Shown: positions 1 through 7,178 of the stretch, one piece after another
Layout: each line of letters opens with the position of its first letter
Position numbering within the stretch: position 1 is the first letter of the stretch
NCBI GenBank assembly: GCA_035296085.1
Contig: DATHBP010000087.1
Span: forward strand, 1-10,191
Direction of reading: 5' to 3'
Length of the DNA: 10,191 nt
Source of the DNA: DATHBP01 sp035296085
GTDB lineage: Bacteria > Actinomycetota > Actinomycetes > Propionibacteriales > Nocardioidaceae
Made by a program: the position numbers and the translations under genes
The notes under the pieces: generated by a model
Database searches by the model: none
Told to the model about the DNA's origin: nothing
The model's input: the letters and a program-made list of their open reading frames with translations, nothing else

Positions 1-1
1 G

Positions 2-676
2 CTGGGCTCGCCGCAGCCGGTGCTGACCGGGATCCCACGTGGCGAGATCCACGACGGGGGCCGGCTCGCGTTCGGGCCGGACGGGATGCTGTACGTCGCG
101 ACCGGGGAGACCGGCAACGAGGACCTGGCGCAGGACCGCACCTCGCTCGGCGGCAAGGTGCTCCGGGTCACCCCCGATGGCGAGCCCGCCCCGGGCAACC
201 CCGATCCCGGCTCAGCGGTCTGGAGCCTTGGGCACCGCAACGTCGAAGGGCTCGCCTTCGACAACGACGGGCGGCTGTGGGCGGCGGAGTTCGGCTACCA
301 GACCTGGGACGAGCTCAACCTCGTGCGCGCGGGACGCAACTACGGTTGGCCCGCCGCCGAAGGCGACGCAGGCACCGCCGGGTTCGTGGACCCGATGGTG
401 CAGTGGCGGCCTGAGGACGCGTCACCGTCTGGGCTCGCGTACGCGGCTGGCTCGCTGTGGGTCGCTGCGCTCCGGGGCGAGCGGCTGTGGCAGGTCGAGG
501 TGCGAGGCGGCCGGGTGGCTGGTCAGCCGCAGGCTCACTTCATCGGGGACTATGGCCGGCTGCGTACGGTCGCCACCGCACCTGACGGGTCGCTGTGGCT
601 CACCACCAGCAACACCGACGGCCGCGGCGACCCCGCACCGGGCGATGACCGGATCTTGCGCATCACCGTGCCCTGA
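2..676 (+). CDS. PQQ-dependent glucose/sorbosone dehydrogenase-like protein, C-terminal part (5' end outside window)
   Basis: The reading frame is open from base 2 to a TGA at 674-676 and gives 224 residues; the true start lies upstream, and the internal GTG at 20 is not a credible start. The sequence has the hallmarks of the soluble glucose/sorbosone dehydrogenase beta-propeller: HDGGRLAFGPDGMLYVATG near fragment residues 17-35, LGGKVLRVTPDG, then GHRNVEGLAFD, DELNLVRAGRNYGWP, SPSGLAYA and a final blade ending in DRILRITVP. In this family the His before GGRL and the Arg-Asn of GHRN line the PQQ/substrate pocket, and both are present here. Members oxidise aldose sugars or are secreted/lipoprotein homologues of unknown substrate; M. 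tuberculosis LppZ, near gatB, is one. Whether this protein has a signal peptide or lipobox cannot be seen. It converges with the MOSC gene across 29 bp. The family call is firm; substrate and true PQQ dependence are inference. Confidence 0.9.
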   Translation: MGSPQPVLTGIPRGEIHDGGRLAFGPDGMLYVATGETGNEDLAQDRTSLGGKVLRVTPDGEPAPGNPDPGSAVWSLGHRNVEGLAFDNDGRLWAAEFGYQTWDELNLVRAGRNYGWPAAEGDAGTAGFVDPMVQWRPEDASPSGLAYAAGSLWVAALRGERLWQVEVRGGRVAGQPQAHFIGDYGRLRTVATAPDGSLWLTTSNTDGRGDPAPGDDRILRITVP

Positions 677-705
677 ACACCCACTCCTGCTGCACTTCCG
701 GGTCG
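677..705. other. Short convergent intergenic gap, no terminator visible
   Basis: Twenty-nine bases separate the stop codons of the sugar dehydrogenase (+) and the MOSC protein (-). I see no stem-loop followed by a T run on either strand, so termination of the two converging transcripts is not explained by a classical intrinsic terminator here. Confidence 0.6.
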
Positions 706-1470
706 CTACGGACGCCGGCTCCCGACCTCGACGGGGTCGCCGACCCGGACCATGCCGGGGGCACCGACGCTGGCGATGACCCCCAGCGTCAGCTGCCCGC
801 GTCCGTGGTCGGCGAGGGCTTGGAGCCCCGCCCAGTCCTTGCCTCCGTCCCGGGGGCTGTAGGTGATCACGACGCAGCGCTCCAAGGCTTGGGTGATCGT
901 CAGCTGCGCCTCGCCCAGGCGTACGTCCCGATCGACCCAGGAGTCTTCCTCGTAGGGCTCGGTGCCGCCGACCTCGATGAGCATGCGGTATCGGGCCGAA
1001 CCCGACCCGTCGGGCACCTGCGGCGTCTCGACCGCCGCGACCGAGGCCTGGCCGATGAGCGACACCGGCCCCTCGTCCCAGCCAACACCGGTCCGGTCAG
1101 CGAGGACCACCCGCAGGGGCTCGCCCACGTAGTCGGAGAGTGCGTCGGCTACCGCCCCCGGAAGGACCCGTCCGTGCCGATCCTTGCCGAACAGCCGCGC
1201 GCTGGCGTCTTGACCCACCGCAGCCAGGTCGCTTGTCACGGTGTGCCCGTCGGGGAACGTGACCGTCAGCGCGCCGGCGTCAAGGTCCAGGTCAGGTGTC
1301 ACCCCGAGCAGCGTCGGGAACCGGCGGATCGTCGCGACCGTTGCGTTGGCCCGCAGGAGGAAGACCCGGCGGTCTTCGGCGACACCGTCTGTGTCCAGGC
1401 GTACCTCGTGCCGAGGGACCAGGGCCAAACCCTTGACCGGCGACACCTGCAGCCGCGACACGGTGATCAC
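706..1470 (-). CDS. MOSC domain-containing protein (YcbX/mARC-like, with MOSC N-terminal barrel)
   Basis: A 254-residue protein. Residues 1 to about 85 match the MOSC N-terminal beta-barrel (start SRLQVSPVKGLAL, then AEDRRVFLL and TIRRFPTLL). About 130-250 form the MOSC domain: RYRMLIEVGG at 160-169, a WVDRDVRLGEAQL turn, ALERCVVI with the protein's only cysteine, Cys199, and a C-terminal GVIASVGAPGMVRVGDPV. In MOSC proteins such a cysteine is the conserved ligand of molybdenum cofactor or carrier of sulfur. YcbX and mARC relatives reduce N-hydroxylated compounds; this one lacks YcbX's C-terminal ferredoxin domain and would need a separate electron donor. The start is GTG at 1470, with GAGG at 1479-1482 eight bases upstream. 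It begins 3 bp after the gatB stop, so it is probably co-translated as the last gene of the gat operon. Family assignment is secure; enzymatic function is inferred and no substrate is claimed. Confidence 0.88.
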   Translation of the reverse strand: MITVSRLQVSPVKGLALVPRHEVRLDTDGVAEDRRVFLLRANATVATIRRFPTLLGVTPDLDLDAGALTVTFPDGHTVTSDLAAVGQDASARLFGKDRHGRVLPGAVADALSDYVGEPLRVVLADRTGVGWDEGPVSLIGQASVAAVETPQVPDGSGSARYRMLIEVGGTEPYEEDSWVDRDVRLGEAQLTITQALERCVVITYSPRDGGKDWAGLQALADHGRGQLTLGVIASVGAPGMVRVGDPVEVGSRRP

Positions 1471-1473
1471 GGC

Positions 1474-2988
1474 TCAGGCCTCGTCGGAGAGGCGCTCGAG
1501 GATGAGCTCTCGGACGCGAGCGGCGTCGGCCTGGCCGCGCATCTGCTTCATCACCGCTCCGATCAACGCCCCGGCCGCCGCGACCTTCCCGGCGCGGATC
1601 TTGGCTGCCACGTCGGAGTTGGCCGTGATCGCAGCGTCGACGGCCGCGAACAGCGCTGCATCGTCGGACACCAGCTCGAGTCCCCGAGCCGCGACGACCT
1701 GCTCGGGCGAGCCCTCACCGGCGAGCACCCCCTCGAAGACTTGGCGGGCCAGCGTGTCGTTGACCCGGCCGGACTCGACGAGCGCCTGGATCTCCGCGAC
1801 CTGCTGGGGTGTGATCGGCAGGGTGTCTACGGCGACGCCCTGCCCGTTGGCCCGGCGGGCCAGCTCGGAGAGCCACCACTTGCGGGCCGCTTGGGGCGAG
1901 GCACCGGCTGCGACCGTTGCCTCGACGAGGTGGAGCACGCCCGCCGCCACGATGTCGCGCATCTCCAGGTCGCTGATCCGCCACTGCTGCTGCAGACGCG
2001 CGCGGTGCGCCCGCGGGGGTTCCGGCAGCGTGGCCCGCAGCTCCTCGACCCAGCCATCGGACGGGGCGATGGGCAGGAGGTCCGGCTCGGGGAAGTAGCG
2101 GTAGTCCTCGGCCTGCTCCTTGCTACGCCCGGACGTGGTGACGCCGGTGTCCTCGTGCCAATGCCGGGTCTCCTGCACGATGCGCCCGCCGGCCTCCAAC
2201 ACCGCCGACTGCCGGCGGATCTCGTAGCGCACCGCCCGCTCGACCGAGCGCAGCGAGTTGACGTTCTTGGTCTCGGTGCGGGTGCCGTACGTCGCGGACG
2301 GGTTGCGCCGCAGCGAAAGGTTGACGTCGCAGCGCAGCGACCCCTGCTCCATGCGTACGTCGGACACGCCGAGCGCCAGCAGCAGCTCGCGCAGCTGCGT
2401 GACGTACGCCTTCGCGACCTCGGGCGCCGCGGCGCCGGTGCCCTCGATCGGCTGGGTGACGATCTCGACGAGAGGGATGCCGGCGCGGTTGTAGTCGACG
2501 AGGGAGTGCACGGCCCCGTGGATGCGCCCGGTCGCCCCACCGACGTGGAGGGACTTGCCGGTGTCCTCCTCCATGTGCGCCCGCTCGATGCCGACGCGTA
2601 CGGGCGCACCGTCGACGTCGACCTCGAGCCAGCCGTCGTAGGCGATCGGCTCGTCGTACTGGCTGATCTGGTAGTTCTTCGGCATGTCGGGATAGAAGTA
2701 GTTCTTCCGCGAGAACCGGCAGTAGGACGCGATCGAGCAGTTGAGCGCGAGCCCGATGCGGATCGCCGACTCGACGGCCGCCTGGTTCGGCACAGGGAGC
2801 GAGCCCGGCAGGCCGAGGCACACGGGGCACACCTGGCTGTTGGGCGTCGCGCCGAACTCGGTGGGGCAGCCGCAGAACATCTTGGACGCGGTGCCGAGCT
2901 CCACGTGCACCTCGAGCCCCATCACCGGGTCGAAGCGCTCCATCGCCTCGTCGTAGGTCAGCAGCTCGGCGGGGGTCGTGAGCGTCAT
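1474..2988 (-). CDS. gatB: Asp-tRNA(Asn)/Glu-tRNA(Gln) amidotransferase subunit B
   Basis: A 504-residue protein of normal family length. GatB is the kinase-like subunit of the GatCAB complex: it phosphorylates the misacylated Glu-tRNA(Gln) (or Asp-tRNA(Asn)) and receives ammonia from GatA. The catalytic cradle starts at about residue 19 with FDPVMGLEVHVEL. A zinc-binding cysteine set, Cys39, Cys41, Cys54 and Cys57 (CGC...CPVC), is intact. Further conserved blocks are YFYPDMPKNYQISQYD, HMEEDTGKS, DYNRAGIPLVEIVT and GSLRCDVNLSLRR. The helical and YqeY-like tail that contacts the tRNA is complete, ending with GKVAAAGALIGAVMKQMRG and a short acidic C terminus. The ATG at 2988 overlaps the gatA stop by 4 bp (ATGA), with a strong GGAGG at 2996-3000, 7 bases upstream. 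In M. tuberculosis pfkA lies between gatA and gatB; here they are directly coupled. Very sure. Confidence 0.98.
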   Translation of the reverse strand: MTLTTPAELLTYDEAMERFDPVMGLEVHVELGTASKMFCGCPTEFGATPNSQVCPVCLGLPGSLPVPNQAAVESAIRIGLALNCSIASYCRFSRKNYFYPDMPKNYQISQYDEPIAYDGWLEVDVDGAPVRVGIERAHMEEDTGKSLHVGGATGRIHGAVHSLVDYNRAGIPLVEIVTQPIEGTGAAAPEVAKAYVTQLRELLLALGVSDVRMEQGSLRCDVNLSLRRNPSATYGTRTETKNVNSLRSVERAVRYEIRRQSAVLEAGGRIVQETRHWHEDTGVTTSGRSKEQAEDYRYFPEPDLLPIAPSDGWVEELRATLPEPPRAHRARLQQQWRISDLEMRDIVAAGVLHLVEATVAAGASPQAARKWWLSELARRANGQGVAVDTLPITPQQVAEIQALVESGRVNDTLARQVFEGVLAGEGSPEQVVAARGLELVSDDAALFAAVDAAITANSDVAAKIRAGKVAAAGALIGAVMKQMRGQADAARVRELILERLSDEA

Positions 2989-4499
2989 GCCATCGCCTCC
3001 AGCGCTGGCGCCCTGGCGAGCAGCGGCCCGCCCCAGCGCTCGTGCAGCATCGCCTCGAGGGCGGCGGCGACGTTGTAGAGCCGGTCGTCGGCCATGGCGG
3101 GGGCGAGGACCTGGAGGCCGGCGGGAAGGCCGTCCTCGTCAGCCAGCCCGCTCGGCACGGACAGCCCCGGGATGCCGGCGAGGTTGGCCGGAATGGTGGC
3201 GATGTCGTTGAGGTACATCGCGAGGGGGTCGTCGAGCTTCTCGCCGATCGGGAACGCGGTCGTCGGCGCCGTCGGCGACACCAGCACGTCGACCTGCTGG
3301 AACGCGGCCTCGAAGTCGCGGGAGATCAGGGTGCGCACCTTCTGCGCCTGGCCGTAGTAGGCGTCGTAGTAGCCGCTGGAGAGCGCATATGTCCCGAGGA
3401 TGATTCGGCGCTTGGCCTCGTCGCCGAACCCGGCTTCGCGCGTCGCGGTCATCACCTGCTCGGCGCTGGGGTAGTCCACACCGTCCGGAGCGACCCGCAG
3501 GCCGAATCGCATGGCGTCGAAGCGGGCGAGGTTACTGCTCGCCTCGCTCGGCAGGATCAGGTAGTAGGCGGCCAGCGAATGCTCGAAGTGCGGGCAGGAC
3601 ACCTCGTGCACGTCCGCCCCGGCGGCGGTGAGCAGCTGCACGGCCTCTTGGAACCGAGCCAGCACGCCCGCCTGGTAGCCCTCGCCGCCGAGCTCCTTGA
3701 CGACCCCGATCCGCAGCCCGTGTACGTCGGCTCGGCGCGCGGCCTCGACGAGGGCCGGCACAGGCGCGTCGATGCTGGTGGAGTCACGCGGGTCGTGGCC
3801 GGCGATCACGCTGTGCAGCAGCGCGGCGTCGACCACCGTTCGCGCGCACGGTCCCACCTGGTCGAGGCTGCTGGCGAGGGCAACGATGCCGTAGCGCGAC
3901 ACTCCCCCATACGTGGGCTTGACGCCGACCGTGCCGGTCAGCGCGGCCGGCTGGCGGATCGACCCACCGGTGTCGGTGCCCAGCGCGAGCGGCGTCTCGT
4001 ACGACGCGACCGCCGCCGACGAGCCGCCACCGGAGCCGCCGGGGACGCGCTCGAGGTCCCAGGGGTTGTGCGAGGGGCCGAACGCGGAGTGCTCGGTCGA
4101 AGAACCCATCGCGAACTCGTCCATGTTGGTCTTGCCCAGGATCGGCATCCCCGCCTCGCGCAGTCGGGTCACGACCGTCGCGTCGTAGGGCGGAACCCAG
4201 CCAGCGAGGATGCGCGACCCGCAGGTGGTGGGGATGCCGCGGGTGGCCATCAGATCCTTGACGGCGACGGGTACGCCGTCCAGGACCGACGCTGGCCGAC
4301 CCGCCGCTCGCCGGTCATCGGCTGCCCGGGCGGCCGCTCGGGCTCCCTCGGCGTCGACATGGAGGAAGGCATGCACGTCGGTGTCGACGGCCGCGATGCG
4401 CTCGAGGCAGGCGTCGACGACCTCGACCGAGGAGACCTCGCCCCCGGCGATCGCGACGGCGACCTCGGCGGCGCTCAGCCGGGTGAGGTCGCCGCTCAC
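2985..4499 (-). CDS. gatA: Asp-tRNA(Asn)/Glu-tRNA(Gln) amidotransferase subunit A (glutaminase)
   Basis: A 504-residue amidase-signature protein. GatA hydrolyses glutamine and channels ammonia to GatB in the GatCAB transamidosome. The Lys-cisSer-Ser triad is visible: Lys81 in VPVAVKDLMATRG, Ser156 in RVPGGSGGGSSAAVAS, and the nucleophile Ser180 in LALGTDTGGSIRQPA. The 24-residue spacing between the two serines is that of the family. The segment after it, VGVKPTYGGVSRYGIVA followed by SSLDQVGPCARTV, is specific to GatA among amidases, as is AGHDPRDSTSID further on. The start is GTG at 4499, overlapping the gatC stop by 4 bp (GTGA), with GGAGG at 4504-4508. The C terminus ends in EAMA and overlaps the gatB ATG. 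The GGSGGGS form of the cis-Ser motif (rather than GGSSGGS) is, to my knowledge, usual in actinobacterial GatA. Nothing is broken or missing. Confidence 0.98.
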   Translation of the reverse strand: MSGDLTRLSAAEVAVAIAGGEVSSVEVVDACLERIAAVDTDVHAFLHVDAEGARAAARAADDRRAAGRPASVLDGVPVAVKDLMATRGIPTTCGSRILAGWVPPYDATVVTRLREAGMPILGKTNMDEFAMGSSTEHSAFGPSHNPWDLERVPGGSGGGSSAAVASYETPLALGTDTGGSIRQPAALTGTVGVKPTYGGVSRYGIVALASSLDQVGPCARTVVDAALLHSVIAGHDPRDSTSIDAPVPALVEAARRADVHGLRIGVVKELGGEGYQAGVLARFQEAVQLLTAAGADVHEVSCPHFEHSLAAYYLILPSEASSNLARFDAMRFGLRVAPDGVDYPSAEQVMTATREAGFGDEAKRRIILGTYALSSGYYDAYYGQAQKVRTLISRDFEAAFQQVDVLVSPTAPTTAFPIGEKLDDPLAMYLNDIATIPANLAGIPGLSVPSGLADEDGLPAGLQVLAPAMADDRLYNVAAALEAMLHERWGGPLLARAPALEAMA

Positions 4500-4807
4500 G
4501 CGTCCTCCCCGAGGATGCGCGGCACCTGAAAGCGCTGCTGCGCTGCCTCGGGCGCCCCGGCCAGCGCGTCCGCGGCGCTCAGCCCTGGGACCACCCGGTC
4601 GAGGCGGAAGACGTTGGTGAGCGGCAGCGGATGTGAGGACGGCGGGATGTCGTCGGCGGCCACCTCGCCGACCGTCGCGACCGACTCCACGATCAGCGCG
4701 AGCTGCGGGGCGAGATGGTCGAGCTCGGCGTCGGTGAGGTCGATGCGGGCCAGCCCGGCAAGGTAGGCCACCTGCTCACGCGTGATCGCCGGCGGCTGGT
4801 CGGACAT
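4496..4807 (-). CDS. gatC: Asp-tRNA(Asn)/Glu-tRNA(Gln) amidotransferase subunit C
   Basis: A 103-residue protein, the usual size for GatC, the small subunit that wraps around the GatA-GatB interface and stabilises GatA. Recognisable elements are the N-terminal ITREQVAYLAGLARIDLTD with the amphipathic helix that follows it, and the C-terminal segment ending in QQRFQVPRILGEDA, which matches the family ending in which VP precedes a hydrophobic residue. The start at ATG 4807 is chosen because MSDQPPAITREQ aligns with GatC N termini and an AGGAG lies 11 bases upstream. The frame stays open far upstream (to about 6025), but that part is antisense-type noise inside ligA in another frame. This is the first gene of the gat block, separated from ligA by 53 bp. 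Confidence 0.96.
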   Translation of the reverse strand: MSDQPPAITREQVAYLAGLARIDLTDAELDHLAPQLALIVESVATVGEVAADDIPPSSHPLPLTNVFRLDRVVPGLSAADALAGAPEAAQQRFQVPRILGEDA

Positions 4808-4860
4808 GGCGGGGCTCGCTCCTGGCAGGTGAGGGTTATCCGGGTCAGATCCTAATGGGG
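4808..4860 (-). promoter_or_regulatory. ligA-gatC spacer, possible weak gat promoter
   Basis: The 53 bp between the ligA stop and the gatC start contain, on the minus strand, TAGGAT (4854-4849), which resembles a -10 hexamer. No convincing -35 lies 16-19 bp upstream, as expected of many actinobacterial promoters, so this is weak. An AGGAG ribosome-binding site precedes gatC. No terminator-like hairpin is visible, so read-through from ligA is equally possible. Confidence 0.25.
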
Positions 4861-7011
4861 CTACGAGACCGCCGTCGCCGCGTCGGCCGCGGTGACCGCC
4901 CGCTCCAGCGCGGCGTCGGCCCCATCGGCGAGCAACACCGCAAAGCCTTCCTCGTCCAGCACCGGAACGCCCAGGCTGTGCGCCTTGTCGAGCTTGCTGC
5001 CGGCGGCCTCGCCGGCGACGAGGAAGTCGGTCTTCTTCGACACCGAGCTGCTCGCCTTGCCGCCACGGGCGGTGATCGCCTCCTTGGCCTGGTCGCGGGA
5101 GAACCCCGTCAGCGAGCCAGTGACCACGATGGTCAGCCCGTCGAGCGTGCGCGGGACGGTGTCGTCGGCTTCGTCGACCATGCGGACGCCGGCTGCTCGC
5201 CATTTCGCGACGACGTCGCGGTGCCAGTCGACGGCGAACCACTCGCGTACCGCCTCGGCGATCGTGGGGCCGACCCCGTCGACCGCGGCCAGCGCCTCGG
5301 TCGGCGCGTCGGCGATGGTGTCCAGCGAGCCGAATGCTCGGGCCATCGCGCGCGCCGCCGTTGGGCCGACGTGTCGGATCGAGAGTGCGACGAGCACCCG
5401 CCACAGCGGTTGGTCCTTGGCTGTCTCGAGGTTGGCGAGCAGCCGGGCTCCGTTGGCGGACAGGCGTCCGTCCTTGTTGGTGAACAGCCCGACCTCGAGC
5501 AGCGCCTTCTCGTCCAGATCGAACAGGTCGCCCTCGTCGCGGACGACTCCCGCGTCGAGCAGCGCGACGGACGCTTCGTAGCCTAGGGCTTCGATGTCGA
5601 ACGCCCCTCGCCCGGCCACGTGGTAGATGCGCTCGCGCAGCTGGGCGGGACACGACCTTGTGTTGGGGCAGCGGATGTCGGCGTCCCCCTCGCGGGCCGG
5701 GCGCAGCTCGGTCTGGCAGACCGGGCATTGCGTCGGCATCACGAACTTCCGTTCGGAACCGTCGCGCAGGTCGACGACGGGACCGACGATCTCGGGGATC
5801 ACGTCCCCGGCTTTGCGCACGACGACGGTGTCGCCGATCAGCACCCCCTTGCGGGCGACTTCGGAGGCGTTGTGCAGCGTCGCGAGCTCCACGGTGGACC
5901 CGGAGACTCGTACCGGCTCCATGACCCCGAACGGGGTGACCCGGCCGGTGCGGCCGACGTTGACCGAGATGTCGAGCAGCTTGGTGTTGACCTCCTCCGG
6001 GGGGTACTTGAACGCGATCGCCCAACGCGGCGCGCGCGACGTCGAGCCGAGCCGGCGCTGCAGGTCCAGCTGGTCGACCTTGACGACCACGCCGTCGATC
6101 TCGTGCTCCACGTCGTGGCGGTGCTCGCCGTAGTAGCCGATGAACTCGCGCACAGCCGCCAGGTCGCCGAGCACGCGAACCCGGTCGCTGACGGGCAGCC
6201 CCCAGGCGGCGAGCGCCGCGTACGCCTGCGACTGCCGCATGGGCTCGAACCCCTCCCGGGCGCCCAGCCCGTGGCAGATCATCCGCAACGGCCGGGAGGC
6301 GGTGACGCGCGGGTCCTTCTGCCGCAGCGAGCCAGCCGCCGCGTTGCGCGGGTTGGCGAACGGCGGCTTGCCCGCCTCGACGAGGGACGCGTTGAGCTCC
6401 TCGAACCCGCGGACGGGGAAGAACACCTCGCCGCGCACCTCGAGCAGGGCGGGGACAGGGTGCTCGGCCGACCCGGTCAGCCGGTCGGGGATGCCCTGCA
6501 CCGCCCGGACGTTGGGTGTGACGTCCTCACCGCTGCGCCCGTCGCCACGGGTGGCGCCGCGCACGAGCCGCCCGTCGCGGTAGGTCACGTTGACGGCGAG
6601 TCCATCGACCTTCAGCTCGCACAGCAGCTCCGCCGCGTCGCCGACGGAGCGCTCCACCCGCGTGAACCACGCCGTGAGCTCCTCGTCGCTGAACGCGTTG
6701 TCCAGGCTCTGCATCGCTTGCAGATGCTCGACCGGGGTGAACAGCGTCGAGACGGCACCACCCACCTTTTGCGTCGGCGAGTCCGGCGTGCGCAGGTCCG
6801 GGTGCTCGCCCTCCAGCTCCTCCAGCTCGCGCATGAGCGCGTCGAACTCCGCATCCGAGACCGTCGGCTGGTCGAGAACGTGGTAGCGCCAGCGGTGCTC
6901 CTCGATCCGCTCCGCGAGCTGCGCGTGGCGCTCACGGGCCGCCGGATCGGCCGCGGCGGGGGCTGAAGTCTGCGGTGCAGCCAGCTCTCCGGCGGCCAGG
7001 TTCTCGGTCAT
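4861..7011 (-). CDS. ligA: NAD-dependent DNA ligase LigA
   Basis: A 716-residue protein that seals nicks in replication and repair using NAD+. Domain order: an Ala-rich N-terminal extension (1 to about 27); domain Ia with WRYHVLDQPTVSDAEFD (41-57), which binds NMN; and the adenylation domain with the AMP-accepting Lys134 in CELKVDGLAV, EVRGEVFFPV (191-200), EIDGVVVKVD (304-313) and AIAFKYPPEE. Next come the OB fold; a four-cysteine zinc finger with Cys429, Cys432, Cys448 and Cys454; helix-hairpin-helix repeats at about 470-600; and a C-terminal BRCT domain at about 622-700 (GLTIVVTGSLTGFSRDQAKE and onward). All catalytic residues are present. The start at ATG 7011 is supported by AGGA at 7019-7022, seven bases upstream. 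The protein is somewhat longer than M. tuberculosis LigA (691 aa), largely through its N terminus. It is the only gene of the minus-strand series not tightly coupled to a neighbour. Confidence 0.98.
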   Translation of the reverse strand: MTENLAAGELAAPQTSAPAAADPAARERHAQLAERIEEHRWRYHVLDQPTVSDAEFDALMRELEELEGEHPDLRTPDSPTQKVGGAVSTLFTPVEHLQAMQSLDNAFSDEELTAWFTRVERSVGDAAELLCELKVDGLAVNVTYRDGRLVRGATRGDGRSGEDVTPNVRAVQGIPDRLTGSAEHPVPALLEVRGEVFFPVRGFEELNASLVEAGKPPFANPRNAAAGSLRQKDPRVTASRPLRMICHGLGAREGFEPMRQSQAYAALAAWGLPVSDRVRVLGDLAAVREFIGYYGEHRHDVEHEIDGVVVKVDQLDLQRRLGSTSRAPRWAIAFKYPPEEVNTKLLDISVNVGRTGRVTPFGVMEPVRVSGSTVELATLHNASEVARKGVLIGDTVVVRKAGDVIPEIVGPVVDLRDGSERKFVMPTQCPVCQTELRPAREGDADIRCPNTRSCPAQLRERIYHVAGRGAFDIEALGYEASVALLDAGVVRDEGDLFDLDEKALLEVGLFTNKDGRLSANGARLLANLETAKDQPLWRVLVALSIRHVGPTAARAMARAFGSLDTIADAPTEALAAVDGVGPTIAEAVREWFAVDWHRDVVAKWRAAGVRMVDEADDTVPRTLDGLTIVVTGSLTGFSRDQAKEAITARGGKASSSVSKKTDFLVAGEAAGSKLDKAHSLGVPVLDEEGFAVLLADGADAALERAVTAADAATAVS

Positions 7012-7156
7012 GCGCTCATCCTGCCGTGAGGCCCTGACAGCCTCGCGGGCCGCTCAGCGCCCGCGGCGCCCGCTGCCGTCGAGTGGCGCGAAGTGGCTGG
7101 TTCGCCGGGGCAAAAGCGACCAGTTCGCGCCACTCGGCGAGCCGGTCACGGGTGAC
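7012..7156 (-). other. mnmA-ligA intergenic region with repeat hairpin
   Basis: This 145-bp gap holds no gene. It carries two of the three copies of a 17-bp repeat (described separately) and a smaller interrupted palindrome, GTCAC-GG-GTGAC (7145-7156), directly after the mnmA stop. A GC-rich stretch with a direct 8-mer duplication (GCGCCCGC twice around 7057-7074) and the ligA ribosome-binding site AGGA follow. I could not find a convincing -35/-10 pair for ligA. Confidence 0.5.
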
Positions 7157-7178
7157 TCAGCCACTTCGCGCCACTCGA
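7079..7178. repeat. REP-like element: three copies of a 17-bp unit, one pair in perfect 21-bp inverted repeat
   Basis: Bases 7079-7099 and 7158-7178 are exact reverse complements over 21 bp (minus-strand reading TCGAGTGGCGCGAAGTGGCT plus a final G). A third copy at 7120-7136 repeats 16 of 17 bases (CGAGTGGCGCGAACTGG on the minus strand). The proximal arm and the middle copy can also fold together: 13 perfect pairs (7080-7092 with 7124-7136), a 4-base bulge, then CTGGT/ACCAG, a 1-base bulge and CGC/GCG, around a loop that includes GGGGCAAAA. The right arm lies inside the end of mnmA. The structure looks like a repetitive extragenic palindrome or the remains of a small non-autonomous element. 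Read on the minus strand, the hairpin could also end mnmA transcription, although no T run follows. Confidence 0.85.

Noticed and set aside
805..3078. 757-codon open frame on the plus strand antisense to MOSC and gatB
   Set aside because: It lies wholly opposite two well-conserved genes, has no recognisable motif and a biased composition rich in R, G, D and H; it is the usual by-product of high-GC codon use.
3042..4529. 495-codon plus-strand frame antisense to gatA
   Set aside because: Same argument: the opposite strand encodes intact GatA with its full catalytic triad.
4808..6025. Upstream extension of the gatC frame into ligA
   Set aside because: The conserved GatC sequence starts right at ATG 4807; the rest is an out-of-frame Arg/Gly-rich reading of ligA.
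7031..7039. GCCCTGACA shared between the ligA leader and (reverse strand) the palindrome at 9525-9533
   Set aside because: A single 9-mer match in GC-rich DNA of this length is not strong enough to claim a shared regulatory site.
7028..7044. GAGGC-N7-GCCTC hairpin upstream of ligA as a terminator or riboswitch
   Set aside because: The five-pair stem has no T run and no conserved aptamer elements; too weak to call.
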